Part shown: piece after piece, positions 36,046 through 44,429 of the stretch
Numbering within the stretch: position 1 is the stretch's first letter
How the letters are laid out: each line of letters begins with the position of its first letter
From: an uncultured Flavobacteriaceae bacterium
GTDB lineage: Bacteria > Bacteroidota > Bacteroidia > Flavobacteriales > Flavobacteriaceae
NCBI GenBank assembly: GCA_913065125.1
Contig: CAJYAG010000001.1
Coordinates: forward strand, 620,001 to 684,000
Length of the DNA stretch: 64,000 bases
Direction of reading: 5' to 3'
The notes under the pieces: model-generated
The model's database searches: none
What the model was told of the DNA's origin: nothing
What the model saw: only the letters and a program-made list of their open reading frames with translations
Translations under genes and position numbers: made by a program

Positions 36046-36567
36046 CTACTTTGCTATTAATCTTGAATAGTATTCGTTAAAAATAATCTTAAACCATTCT
36101 GTATATGTTTCAGGATGCTTCTCCATATCAGTTTTCACGTCTTCTAAAGTCACCCATTTAAAGCTTTCAACTTCTTCTGGGTTTATAATTGGGTTGTCAT
36201 TATAATATCCAATCATGACATGATCTAGTTCGTGCTCTGTTAATCCATTTTCAAAAGGTGCTTTGTAAATAAAAGAAAACACTTCTTCTAACTCGCAGGT
36301 AAAGCCCATTTCTTCTTGCAATCTACGTTTGCCCGCTTCTAAAGAAGTTTCTCCGTTTCGTTGATGCGAACAACATGTATTTGTCCATAACAACGGAGAG
36401 TGGTATTTTTCTGCCGCTCGTTGTTGCAGTAATAACTCCCCCTTATCATTAAATGTAAACACCGAAAATGCTCTGTGTAATAACGCTTTTTCGTGCGCTT
36501 CCATTTTTGGCATTAATCCAATTTGATTATCATTTGTATCAACTAGAATTACTTGTTCTTCTTTCAT
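36046..36567 (-). CDS. idi: Isopentenyl-diphosphate delta-isomerase, type 1
   Basis: The 173-aa Nudix-fold enzyme carries the IPP isomerase marks: MPKMEAHEKALLHRAFSVF, active Cys in TNTCCSHQ, and the Nudix-like stretch GKRRLQEEMGF followed by EHELDHVMIGYY. It interconverts IPP and DMAPP for quinone, carotenoid and lipid carriers. It sits between queD and the phosphodiesterase gene, all on the minus strand. Confidence 0.95.
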   Translation of the reverse strand: MKEEQVILVDTNDNQIGLMPKMEAHEKALLHRAFSVFTFNDKGELLLQQRAAEKYHSPLLWTNTCCSHQRNGETSLEAGKRRLQEEMGFTCELEEVFSFIYKAPFENGLTEHELDHVMIGYYNDNPIINPEEVESFKWVTLEDVKTDMEKHPETYTEWFKIIFNEYYSRLIAK

Positions 36568-36624
36568 CTGGTAAAAATACCAAAGAAATTTCTAATAAAA
36601 TATACATTAAAAACTTTCTTTTTT

Positions 36625-38469
36625 TTAATCGATGACATTAGGAACTATTTTCCATTTTGTTTTGGTTATTCCATCTTGCGCAATTACAGAAATAACGGTT
36701 TCTTTAAAGTTCTCTATTTTGATTTTTCCTCCAGACGCCACATTACTTGTGGCTCCATACGGCAACTCAAACCAAACTTTAAGCGTTGTTGATGTTCCCT
36801 TTGGAAATGTGGCATAAATTTCTTTAGAATCCCAATTTACAATACTTTCTTTGGCTTCATTTTCAAACTTCACACTGTAAATACCTGTATTACTTACTGC
36901 AATTCCGTTTGATTTTGGCTTTCCTAATCCTTTTATTTCTTTAGAATTCATTGAATAATTTCGAAGTTGCAAAGCACTCAAATATATCGTTCCGGTTTCA
37001 TTATCATCATCAGCAAAAAGCAAAAAACCTTGATCTTGTCCGCCAGAAAAGGTGTTATAAACGGTCCACCTTCCTCCAGAAATTGATTGTTCTCCAATAA
37101 ATTTTCCATTGATATATTTTTTTATTGATGTTTCAGTAACTACAATAGCAATTCTGTACCAGGTTTCAAGTGCTATTTCACCATGATACACATTGTTAAT
37201 TCCAATTCCTTTTGGGCTGATAAAAAAATCGCCATCGTTTGCATTTGTAGGGCTTGTTTGTATTAAGCTTATAAATTTTCCTTCACTTTCTTTCGGAACA
37301 TAAACATCCATAATCAATGAATAATCTGAATGAAGGTTTTCGTTTTTAAAAGGCGTAAAATTTGTAAATATAAAAAGCCCATTTTCTGGAGTAAATGCAG
37401 GGATTTTAACTACGGATGTTTGTACACTATCAATAGGTTTTAAATTGAAAGAATTTAGTGTGCCAAAACTAACATTTTGAACACTATCACTTGAGTAATT
37501 TAAAGGGCGTAATTGACTTCCAATTCCTTTACTTTGTAAATTGTTGTTATCAAAAGTCCAGTTTCCTGTTGTTTTTAAAAGCGGTTTTATTTTTAAAGAA
37601 TCATTATTATAAATCGCTTTAAAAGCAGATACTGACAAATCTGATTCTACTCCGTCTACATTGTTTTCTTTTATTATTTTTATTTCATCAATATCATTTG
37701 ATGTAAACACCCAAACTTTTGCGTTGTGTTCATGAACTTTATTAACAAATGTTTTAAAATCTTCTTTATTATCAAGCGCAAATGTATAATAGGTCTCAAA
37801 AATCTCACAGCCTAAATTCATAAGTTCTTTGTACCAGTTATCATCATTTACATCTTCTGGCAATTTTCCAAAATAGATAAATGGAGAATCTGGACAATGC
37901 TTATTAAAAACTTTTGCTACTTCTATGGTTAAAATTGCAGGCATTAATCTTTTTGGATTCACTTTTGTTGTTTCCAAAGCTTTAGCCATTAAATCTGCTC
38001 TAAAATTTTTAGCATCTAAATACAAATAAGCATCGTATTTCTCTGCCAACAACAAAGCTTCTTCTAAAGTGGCAATTTTCGTTTTTTTAAACTGATTCCC
38101 TTTCCAACTTCCAAAATCTAATGCTAATAATTCTTCGTATGTAGATGAAACAATATAGCCTGTTCCATTGCTAGTTCTATAGATTGTTGGCTGATCATGA
38201 AATAATACATAAACATCATCTGAAGTAACATTTACATCAATTTCACAATATTTTACACCTCTTTTAAAAGCTTCTTCTAAACCCAGTAATGTGTTTTCTG
38301 GGTAAATATCAGAATAACCTCTATGACCTATAACCTGAAAATCTGAAGTTTTATAATTATATGTTGGTAAGTTTTTTTGTGTTGCTTTTATAATTTCACC
38401 GTTGCATTGAGTAAAAAATATGAGCATAAAAAGACACAATACTTTGGCTATTCTTGCGGATAAGTTCAT
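36625..38469 (-). CDS. Glycerophosphodiester phosphodiesterase lipoprotein with C-terminal LamG-like domain
   Basis: Starting at MNLSARIAKVL, the 614-aa protein has a lipobox (TQCNG). Residues 45-290 form a GDPD domain with catalytic VIGHRGYSDIYPENT, CEIDV and LFHDQPT, and the DLYLDAK-like LYLDAKNF. Residues 310-510 look like a LamG/concanavalin-type jelly roll, and the end is a short beta domain. It would cleave glycerophosphodiesters or a related surface substrate outside the cytoplasm. The start seven codons downstream of the first ATG is chosen for the signal peptide. Confidence 0.9.
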   Translation of the reverse strand: MNLSARIAKVLCLFMLIFFTQCNGEIIKATQKNLPTYNYKTSDFQVIGHRGYSDIYPENTLLGLEEAFKRGVKYCEIDVNVTSDDVYVLFHDQPTIYRTSNGTGYIVSSTYEELLALDFGSWKGNQFKKTKIATLEEALLLAEKYDAYLYLDAKNFRADLMAKALETTKVNPKRLMPAILTIEVAKVFNKHCPDSPFIYFGKLPEDVNDDNWYKELMNLGCEIFETYYTFALDNKEDFKTFVNKVHEHNAKVWVFTSNDIDEIKIIKENNVDGVESDLSVSAFKAIYNNDSLKIKPLLKTTGNWTFDNNNLQSKGIGSQLRPLNYSSDSVQNVSFGTLNSFNLKPIDSVQTSVVKIPAFTPENGLFIFTNFTPFKNENLHSDYSLIMDVYVPKESEGKFISLIQTSPTNANDGDFFISPKGIGINNVYHGEIALETWYRIAIVVTETSIKKYINGKFIGEQSISGGRWTVYNTFSGGQDQGFLLFADDDNETGTIYLSALQLRNYSMNSKEIKGLGKPKSNGIAVSNTGIYSVKFENEAKESIVNWDSKEIYATFPKGTSTTLKVWFELPYGATSNVASGGKIKIENFKETVISVIAQDGITKTKWKIVPNVID

Positions 38470-38518
38470 GAAAAATTTATTAATTAGCATTAAAAATACT
38501 TGCTCTTTTGACTAAAAA

Positions 38519-38526
38519 CAAATGTA
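38519..38526 (-). promoter_or_regulatory. Candidate -7 promoter box for the phosphodiesterase gene
   Basis: TACATTTG on the minus strand, 49 bp upstream of the chosen start. The divergent gene at 38573 has TATCTTTA at 38538-38545, one base off consensus, so the two promoters nearly touch. Confidence 0.5.
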
Positions 38527-38572
38527 GTAAAATCAATTATCTTTACACTTTATAAACACATCATTTCAAAAA

Positions 38573-39259
38573 ATGAAAATATCAAAATTATTTACCGCTT
38601 TTGTACTTATTATTACGTTTTCTAATTGTGATGAAAAGAAAAAAGTGCAACCTATAGTTCCTCCAATAAAGCAAGAAAAAAAACTGATTAAAAAAGTAGA
38701 AAAAAGTTGGGACAGCTTAAACAAACATAATGTTGAAGCTTTTTTTACAGCATACGAAAAGAAAAATAAAGAAACCATCGTACTTATTAAAACTGATTAT
38801 GGAAATATTAAACTGCGTTTGTATAATGACACTCCAATTCATAGAGCTAACTTCATTTTCTTAACAAAGATTAAGTATTTTGACATGACAGTTTTTTATA
38901 GAGTTGCAAAGAATTTTGTTATTCAAGGAGGAAATTCTGATGAATATGGAGCGATGAAACGCCGTTATAAATACGGGAATTATTTGATGAAACCAGAATT
39001 TAGACCGAACAGAAAACATAAATATGGCGCTTTGGCAGCTGCTAGAGAATGGGAGAAAAACCCTGATAAACTATCAAGTCCGTTTGAATTTTACATCGTC
39101 CAAAGCAGAAAAGGTGCACATCATTTAAACAATGAACACACCGTTTTTGGAGAAGTTATTTCTGGGTTTGCTACTTTAGATAAAATTGCCGAATTAAAAA
39201 CAGATGTTAAAGAATGGCCTTTGGTTGATGTAAATATGAAAGTTGAAATTGTTGAATAG
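38573..39259 (+). CDS. Cyclophilin-type peptidyl-prolyl isomerase, exported lipoprotein
   Basis: The 228-aa protein has a lipobox-like TFSNCDEKKK (Cys about residue 20), then a Lys-rich linker with a coiled-coil-like part, and a cyclophilin domain starting at IVLIKTDYGNIKLRLYNDTP. Active-site parts are FYRVAKNFVIQGG, ALAAAREW and the FxIVQ strand, with EHTVFGEV toward the end. The Arg of FYRV is kept. Its stop TAG is the end of the first unit of the heptamer array that follows, so array slippage before the stop would alter the C-terminus. Confidence 0.9.
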   Translation: MKISKLFTAFVLIITFSNCDEKKKVQPIVPPIKQEKKLIKKVEKSWDSLNKHNVEAFFTAYEKKNKETIVLIKTDYGNIKLRLYNDTPIHRANFIFLTKIKYFDMTVFYRVAKNFVIQGGNSDEYGAMKRRYKYGNYLMKPEFRPNRKHKYGALAAAREWEKNPDKLSSPFEFYIVQSRKGAHHLNNEHTVFGEVISGFATLDKIAELKTDVKEWPLVDVNMKVEIVE

Positions 39260-39322
39260 TGAATAGTGAATAGTGAATAGTGAATAGTGAATAGTGAATA
39301 GTGAATAGTGAATAGTGAATAG
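39253..39322. repeat. Tandem array of 10 units of 7 bp (TGAATAG) overlapping a stop codon
   Basis: Ten exact TGAATAG units. The first one contains the last codon and the TAG stop of the isomerase gene. Confidence 0.98.
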
Positions 39323-39333
39323 TGAAAAATAAA

Positions 39334-39373
39334 CTTTTAACCTTTGTGTCTCTTAACCTTTGTAACTTTGAGA
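39334..39373. repeat. Degenerate 8-bp repeat (CTTTGTRA-like, 5 units)
   Basis: Units CTTTTAAC, CTTTGTGT, CTCTTAAC, CTTTGTAA and CTTTGAGA follow each other without gap. Similar octamers occur at 50932-50955 (inverted) and 51034-51064. Confidence 0.7.
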
Positions 39374-39384
39374 TTTTCCAACTA

Positions 39385-40584
39385 TTAATTTACTCCGTCT
39401 AAATCAAACTTCACTGTTTTTAGTTGGTTCTTTTTATCAACAGAAATCGTCCAAACTACATAAGCTGTATTATTGCTAGTTTCTAATTGTGGCACTCCAG
39501 TACTTCTTCCAGAACTAATATCTGAAATTGTAATTGCTTTTGATACTTTGCCATCTTTTGAGACTTTTTTACAACGTAAATATGTAGAGTTTTCATCAGA
39601 TTCCATATAACTCACCAACACTTCATCAGCATTGATAAATGCAACATCTACTCTACCTATAGCAGAAATATCATTTAAAATAATAGGAGATTTAAAAGTA
39701 TCATTTTCAAAAAATGAAACCTTTACTTGCGGATTTTCATCTGCTGCAGTAAACCAAGCAGCCGCAGTATTTTTTTTGTTTGAAACTACTTTCGGACCGT
39801 TAACCGGACAACCATTGATGTTCCAATTATCATTAAAGACAGCCTTTGGAGTAGACCAAACTGAATCTTTTTTCTGAGAAAAATAAACATCTCTAATTTC
39901 GGTTTCGCTTCTATCTCTGTACACAATCATTGGTCCGTTTTGAGTCATTGTAATAGATGTTTGACAACAATCGCAAGTTCTGCCGTCTAGTTCGGTTTCA
40001 TTAAAAATTGTTCCTGTTTTAGAAACTTCTGCAGTTCTAATTGTCATTGCTTTATGATGACTTTCTTTCATTTCTTTTACTGTATTTCTTCCATCGAGCC
40101 AAGTAATCAAAAAACCATCATTTTTATTCGGAATTACACTTACAAAACCATGTTCAGCTTTCATTCCGTCTGTATTTAATAAAAAGTTTTCTTTGATGAT
40201 ATCTCCGTTTAATTTTCGAAGATTTAAAACAATATCATAGGTGTACGTTCCTTTTGCAGATTTTTGTAAATGACTTGTTAATAGAACATCTCCGTTAGTT
40301 GCATTTGCTGGAAAATCAGCCCAGTTAACAAACCAATCAGTACCCGAAGTAATTCTTGTTGCAGCGTTCCAGGTTTCGTTTTCTAATTGTGTATAAAATA
40401 GTGTTGCTTCTTTTCCTCTAATTGAATTGATCCAAGACAAAGATAATTTACCATTTTGAGCAACTAAATTTGGTTCTGCATTATTGATTCCAAATTCAAA
40501 CGGAATTTCAATAATTTTTACTTCTTTTTTTGAGCAAGAGCTAAATAATAAAATAGCACTTAAAACATATACTAGTTTTTTCAT
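39385..40584 (-). CDS. Sialidase-fold-like lipoprotein with a Cys-Asp-Cys-Cys motif
   Basis: The 399-aa lipoprotein (lipobox FSSC, Cys17) is beta-rich with WxDGR and IVYRDRSETEIRDVYF segments typical of BNR/sialidase-like beta-propellers. It has an unusual CDCC at residues 204-207, which are the only Cys beyond the lipid anchor region. Its start lies 1 bp from the stop of the TlpA-type gene upstream, so the two are one operon, and the propeller could be a redox partner or metal-binding client of the thioredoxin. True glycosidase activity is not indicated, because no catalytic triad is evident. Confidence 0.8.
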   Translation of the reverse strand: MKKLVYVLSAILLFSSCSKKEVKIIEIPFEFGINNAEPNLVAQNGKLSLSWINSIRGKEATLFYTQLENETWNAATRITSGTDWFVNWADFPANATNGDVLLTSHLQKSAKGTYTYDIVLNLRKLNGDIIKENFLLNTDGMKAEHGFVSVIPNKNDGFLITWLDGRNTVKEMKESHHKAMTIRTAEVSKTGTIFNETELDGRTCDCCQTSITMTQNGPMIVYRDRSETEIRDVYFSQKKDSVWSTPKAVFNDNWNINGCPVNGPKVVSNKKNTAAAWFTAADENPQVKVSFFENDTFKSPIILNDISAIGRVDVAFINADEVLVSYMESDENSTYLRCKKVSKDGKVSKAITISDISSGRSTGVPQLETSNNTAYVVWTISVDKKNQLKTVKFDLDGVN

Positions 40585-40585
40585 T

Positions 40586-41062
40586 TTATAATTCTTTTAA
40601 TTGGGTAATCATTTCTTTACTGCTCCATTTTGTAGCGCCAATAATTTCTTTTACTTTCTTACCTTCTTCGTTAAAAATAAAAGTAGTTGGCATGGCGTAA
40701 ATTCCGATATTAGAGAGTGATTCTGGCGATCTTAAAAAGGTGAAATCGTATTTAAACTTATCTTTAAACTCTTGTATTTGTTCTTTAGACTCATCAGAAA
40801 CTAATAAAAAAACATAGTTTTCTTTTGATAAAATTTCTTGTGCTTCTAATAAATCTGGCATCTCGTGTATACACGGCGCGCACCAAGTTGCCCAATAATT
40901 AACCAACACTTTTTTCCCTTTTAAATTAGATACATCAAGTGATTCTCCTCTTAAATCAACAAGATTTTCCATATTATTTAAAATGGTAGAAACCTTAGAA
41001 CTTTGAGAATCTTTACAACCTAAAACGGCTATACAAATAATAATAAAGAATATTTTTTTCAT
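40586..41062 (-). CDS. TlpA/ResA-like thioredoxin lipoprotein
   Basis: The 158-aa protein has a lipobox (VLGC, Cys16) and a thioredoxin-fold domain with active site WATWCAPC (Cys61, Cys64) and cis-Pro in YAMPTTFIF. Such proteins reduce disulfides or apo-cytochromes in the periplasm. The next gene encodes a lipoprotein with a CDCC cluster, a plausible substrate. Confidence 0.92.
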   Translation of the reverse strand: MKKIFFIIICIAVLGCKDSQSSKVSTILNNMENLVDLRGESLDVSNLKGKKVLVNYWATWCAPCIHEMPDLLEAQEILSKENYVFLLVSDESKEQIQEFKDKFKYDFTFLRSPESLSNIGIYAMPTTFIFNEEGKKVKEIIGATKWSSKEMITQLKEL

Positions 41063-41163
41063 GCCCCTAATTTAAAAACAAAAAACGATTTACAACAACT
41101 TATTCCTATAAAAAATGGGCTCGATTTAATACCTTATCGTTTAAAAAATTATAGAATAAAACG

Positions 41164-41171
41164 TACATTTG
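41164..41171 (+). promoter_or_regulatory. Candidate -7 promoter box for prfC
   Basis: TACATTTG is 17 bp before the ATG of prfC. Confidence 0.65.
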
Positions 41172-41188
41172 CACCTCAATTTTTGTAA

Positions 41189-42781
41189 ATGAGTTTATTA
41201 AAAGAAATACAACGTAGAAGAACATTTGGTATTATTTCGCATCCAGATGCTGGGAAAACTACACTAACAGAAAAGTTATTACTTTTTGGTGGAGCAATAA
41301 AAGAAGCTGGTGCTGTAAAAAATAATAAAATCAAAAAAGGAGCTACTTCCGATTTTATGGAAATTGAGCGTCAGCGTGGTATTTCTGTAGCTACTTCTGT
41401 ATTGGCTTTTATCTACAAAGACAAAAAAATAAACATCTTAGACACGCCTGGTCACAAAGATTTTGCTGAAGATACCTTTAGAACATTAACTGCTGTAGAT
41501 AGTGTTATTGTTGTAATTGATGTCGCAAAAGGTGTTGAACCACAAACAGAAAAATTAGTTGAAGTTTGTAGAATGCGTAACATACCAATGTTGGTTTTTA
41601 TCAATAAATTGGATAGAGAAGGAAAAGATGCGTTTGATTTATTAGACGAAGTGGAGCAAAAATTAGGATTGCGTGTTACCCCAATGAGTTTTCCAATCGG
41701 AATGGGTTATGACTTTAAAGGAATCTATAATATTTGGGAAAAGAAAATCAATCTTTTTTCTGGCGATTCTAAGACTACCATTTCTAAGGGAGTTGAATTT
41801 AACGATTTATCAAATCCAGAATTAGACACCATTATTGGAGAAAAAGCTGCCGAAACCTTACGTGAAGAAATAGAATTGATTGATGAAGTGTATCCAAGCT
41901 TTAATCAACAAGAATATTTAGAAGGAAGCTTACAACCTGTATTTTTTGGTTCTGCTTTAAATAATTTTGGAGTGAAAGAATTATTAGATGCATTTATACA
42001 AATTGCTCCTACTCCACAACCAAAAAAAGCAGAAGAACGATTGGTTGACTCTAAAGAAAAACAATTAACTGGTTTTGTATTTAAAATTCATGCGAATATG
42101 GATCCAAAACACAGAGATCGTTTGGCATTTATAAAAATTGTATCCGGAGTTTTCAAAAGAAATGCACCTTATTTACACGTTAGAAGCGGTAAAAAAATGA
42201 AGTTTTCTAGTCCGAATGCATTTTTCGCCGAAAAGAAAGAAATTGTAGAAGAATCTTTTCCTGGTGATATTGTTGGTTTACATGATACTGGGAATTTTAA
42301 AATTGGTGATACTTTAACTGAAGGAGAAATCTTAAACTTTAAAGGAATTCCGAGTTTTTCTCCAGAACATTTCCGTTATGTAAACAATGCAGATCCAATG
42401 AAAGCAAAACAATTATTCAAAGGATTAGATCAATTAATGGATGAAGGTGTTGCGCAATTGTTTACGTTAGAAATGAACGGTAGAAAAGTTGTTGGTACAG
42501 TTGGTGCTTTACAATACGAAGTAATTCAATATAGATTAGAACACGAATACGGAGCAAAATGTACGTATGAAAACCTACAAGTACATAAAGCGTGTTGGAT
42601 TGAGCCAGAAGATCCTAAAAATGAAGAATTTAAAGATTTTAAACGTGTAAAACAGCGCTATTTAGCAAAAGACAAACAAGGCCAGTTGGTGTTTTTAGCA
42701 GATTCTGATTTTACCATTCAAATGACACAGAGTAAATATCCTACGGTGAAGTTGCATTTTGTAAGTGAATTTAAAGAATAA
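41189..42781 (+). CDS. prfC: Peptide chain release factor 3
   Basis: The 530-aa translational GTPase matches RF3: P-loop SHPDAGKTTLTEKLL (about 17-31), GISVATSV switch, DTPGHKDF, NKLDR, then the domain II/III block FKIHANMDPKHRDR and MNGRKVVGTVGALQYEV. It recycles RF1/RF2 after termination. The gene is standard length with a near-consensus promoter. Confidence 0.98.
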   Translation: MSLLKEIQRRRTFGIISHPDAGKTTLTEKLLLFGGAIKEAGAVKNNKIKKGATSDFMEIERQRGISVATSVLAFIYKDKKINILDTPGHKDFAEDTFRTLTAVDSVIVVIDVAKGVEPQTEKLVEVCRMRNIPMLVFINKLDREGKDAFDLLDEVEQKLGLRVTPMSFPIGMGYDFKGIYNIWEKKINLFSGDSKTTISKGVEFNDLSNPELDTIIGEKAAETLREEIELIDEVYPSFNQQEYLEGSLQPVFFGSALNNFGVKELLDAFIQIAPTPQPKKAEERLVDSKEKQLTGFVFKIHANMDPKHRDRLAFIKIVSGVFKRNAPYLHVRSGKKMKFSSPNAFFAEKKEIVEESFPGDIVGLHDTGNFKIGDTLTEGEILNFKGIPSFSPEHFRYVNNADPMKAKQLFKGLDQLMDEGVAQLFTLEMNGRKVVGTVGALQYEVIQYRLEHEYGAKCTYENLQVHKACWIEPEDPKNEEFKDFKRVKQRYLAKDKQGQLVFLADSDFTIQMTQSKYPTVKLHFVSEFKE

Positions 42782-42782
42782 C

Positions 42783-44348
42783 ATGATGAAAAAAATACTT
42801 TTTTTAACTCTTCTTTTTTTGAGTACTTATAGTATTGCTCAAAGCTATGACTTGACTAATTTAAAAGGTAAAGAAATGCATAACAGCATTCGTTTAAATT
42901 ACATTTCAGTACAACAACCAGTCCATCAAGTTAATTATGATTTGGAATCAACAATGGGCTTGGTAGGTATCAACTACAATATACCTATAAATAGTTGGTT
43001 GTATACTGGAGCAGGTTTTCATGGAGCAATTACTGGAGATCAAGGTGGTCTATTTACATTGGGTGTAAATTTGGGTGTAAATTTACCAATTTACAAGAAT
43101 CTTTTTTTTGACGCCAACGTTCATTTTGGCGGCGGCGGCGGATATAGAAGTTTGGTAAATGGTGGCGGAATTATATATCCAAATGCTGGTTTACAGTACA
43201 AAACAGATGCCTTTTCTTTTGGTGTACAATACGGATATTTTAATTTTTTTACAGGAATTCAAAAAGACGATAATGTGTCTTTTTTTATTGAAATTCCGAC
43301 AACATTAAGAACAAGTGCTTATGCAAATGCTCAGAAAACTTTTACTATAAAAAACAGCTCAAAAGATGATTTCTGGAAAAAACCAGCTGTAAAAAGTGTA
43401 CAACAAATCACCTTTGACTATTTCTTTCCTTTTGGTGATTCTAGAACAGATGCAAGTACAACTCCTAAATATCATAAAATTGACAATGTCTTATCAATAA
43501 TGGGGTTCGAATACCAACGGTATTTAACTAATGATACTTTTATTTATGCTCATGTAGATGCCATGTATGGAGGGTTAACAGCTGGATTTATGGATGTTTT
43601 CTTTGGAATTGGAAACAACTTTATTGAAACCAAATATGTAAACTTTTTTGCGAAAATGGGAATTGGTGCAGCAGGTGGAAGAATTTATCCAGAAAATGGT
43701 TTAACCATATATCCTAAAACTGGATTTGATGTAAAAGTTACTGAAAAGTTTGGCATAAGCGCACATGGTGGTTATCACAGGTCTGTTGGTGGCACATTTG
43801 AAGCCTTTACCGCCGGATTTAGTTTAAAATATTATGGTTTAAGTGGTGGTATTTCCGATCCTTTTACTGGAGAAAAAGCTACTGAAATTAAAACACAAGG
43901 AATACAACTTTCTGCACAAAATCAAACTTATTTTGATGTTGCAAAATTTGGAATTCCACCAAGTGATTTACAATTAATCGCCTTAAAAGTTTTATACGAT
44001 TTAAACCATCATTTTTATCTGATAGGAGAAGCGTCATTTGCATACGAAGGTAAATCTGGTGGTTATGCTCATGGAATTTTTGGTGTTGGTGTTAAAAGCA
44101 ATAAATTTCTAAACAATCGTTTCTCTCTTTTTGCAGAAATGGCTGCAGGTGTAGCTGGCGGAGGAAGGGTAGATTCTGGTCAAGGAGTTTTAGTAAGACC
44201 AACGGTTGGAATTAACTATCATTTAAATAATGATTTTTCTTTCAATATTTCAGGCGGACAAATGTGGTCTCCTTTTGGCGATGTGAATTCAGCTAATATT
44301 AATATTGGTTTTTCATACGGTTTGTCTATTTTAAACACTAAAAAATAA
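42783..44348 (+). CDS. Outer-membrane beta-barrel-like protein with three internal repeats
   Basis: The start is the first ATG of an ATGATG pair (42783 or 42786), directly before the signal peptide KKILFLTLLFLSTYSIAQ. An in-frame ATG inside prfC would put translated prfC tail in front of it. The 522-aa product contains three related modules, each with an aromatic strand and a Gly-rich turn: VHFGGGGGYRS, MGIGAAGGRIYPENG and MAAGVAGGGRVDSGQG, each followed by a second strand set. It ends with a strand (INIGFSYGLSILNTKK). No function is known. It begins 1 bp after the prfC stop. Confidence 0.78.
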   Translation: MMKKILFLTLLFLSTYSIAQSYDLTNLKGKEMHNSIRLNYISVQQPVHQVNYDLESTMGLVGINYNIPINSWLYTGAGFHGAITGDQGGLFTLGVNLGVNLPIYKNLFFDANVHFGGGGGYRSLVNGGGIIYPNAGLQYKTDAFSFGVQYGYFNFFTGIQKDDNVSFFIEIPTTLRTSAYANAQKTFTIKNSSKDDFWKKPAVKSVQQITFDYFFPFGDSRTDASTTPKYHKIDNVLSIMGFEYQRYLTNDTFIYAHVDAMYGGLTAGFMDVFFGIGNNFIETKYVNFFAKMGIGAAGGRIYPENGLTIYPKTGFDVKVTEKFGISAHGGYHRSVGGTFEAFTAGFSLKYYGLSGGISDPFTGEKATEIKTQGIQLSAQNQTYFDVAKFGIPPSDLQLIALKVLYDLNHHFYLIGEASFAYEGKSGGYAHGIFGVGVKSNKFLNNRFSLFAEMAAGVAGGGRVDSGQGVLVRPTVGINYHLNNDFSFNISGGQMWSPFGDVNSANINIGFSYGLSILNTKK

Positions 44349-44350
44349 TT

Positions 44351-44396
44351 AATTCTGAATCTTCTGATGAATTATTTCAGAAGCAATATCAGAATT
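44351..44396. terminator. Nested inverted repeat, hairpin after the barrel gene
   Basis: The outer stem AATTCTGA (44351-44358)/TCAGAATT (44389-44396) and the inner CTTCTGA (44361-44367)/TCAGAAG (44377-44383) are exact. No T run follows, so it may be a processing or attenuation structure in front of the cyclophilin-FKBP gene rather than a terminator. Confidence 0.55.
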
Positions 44397-44429
44397 AAAT
44401 ACAATAAAAATTAAATTAAAATTAAAATT

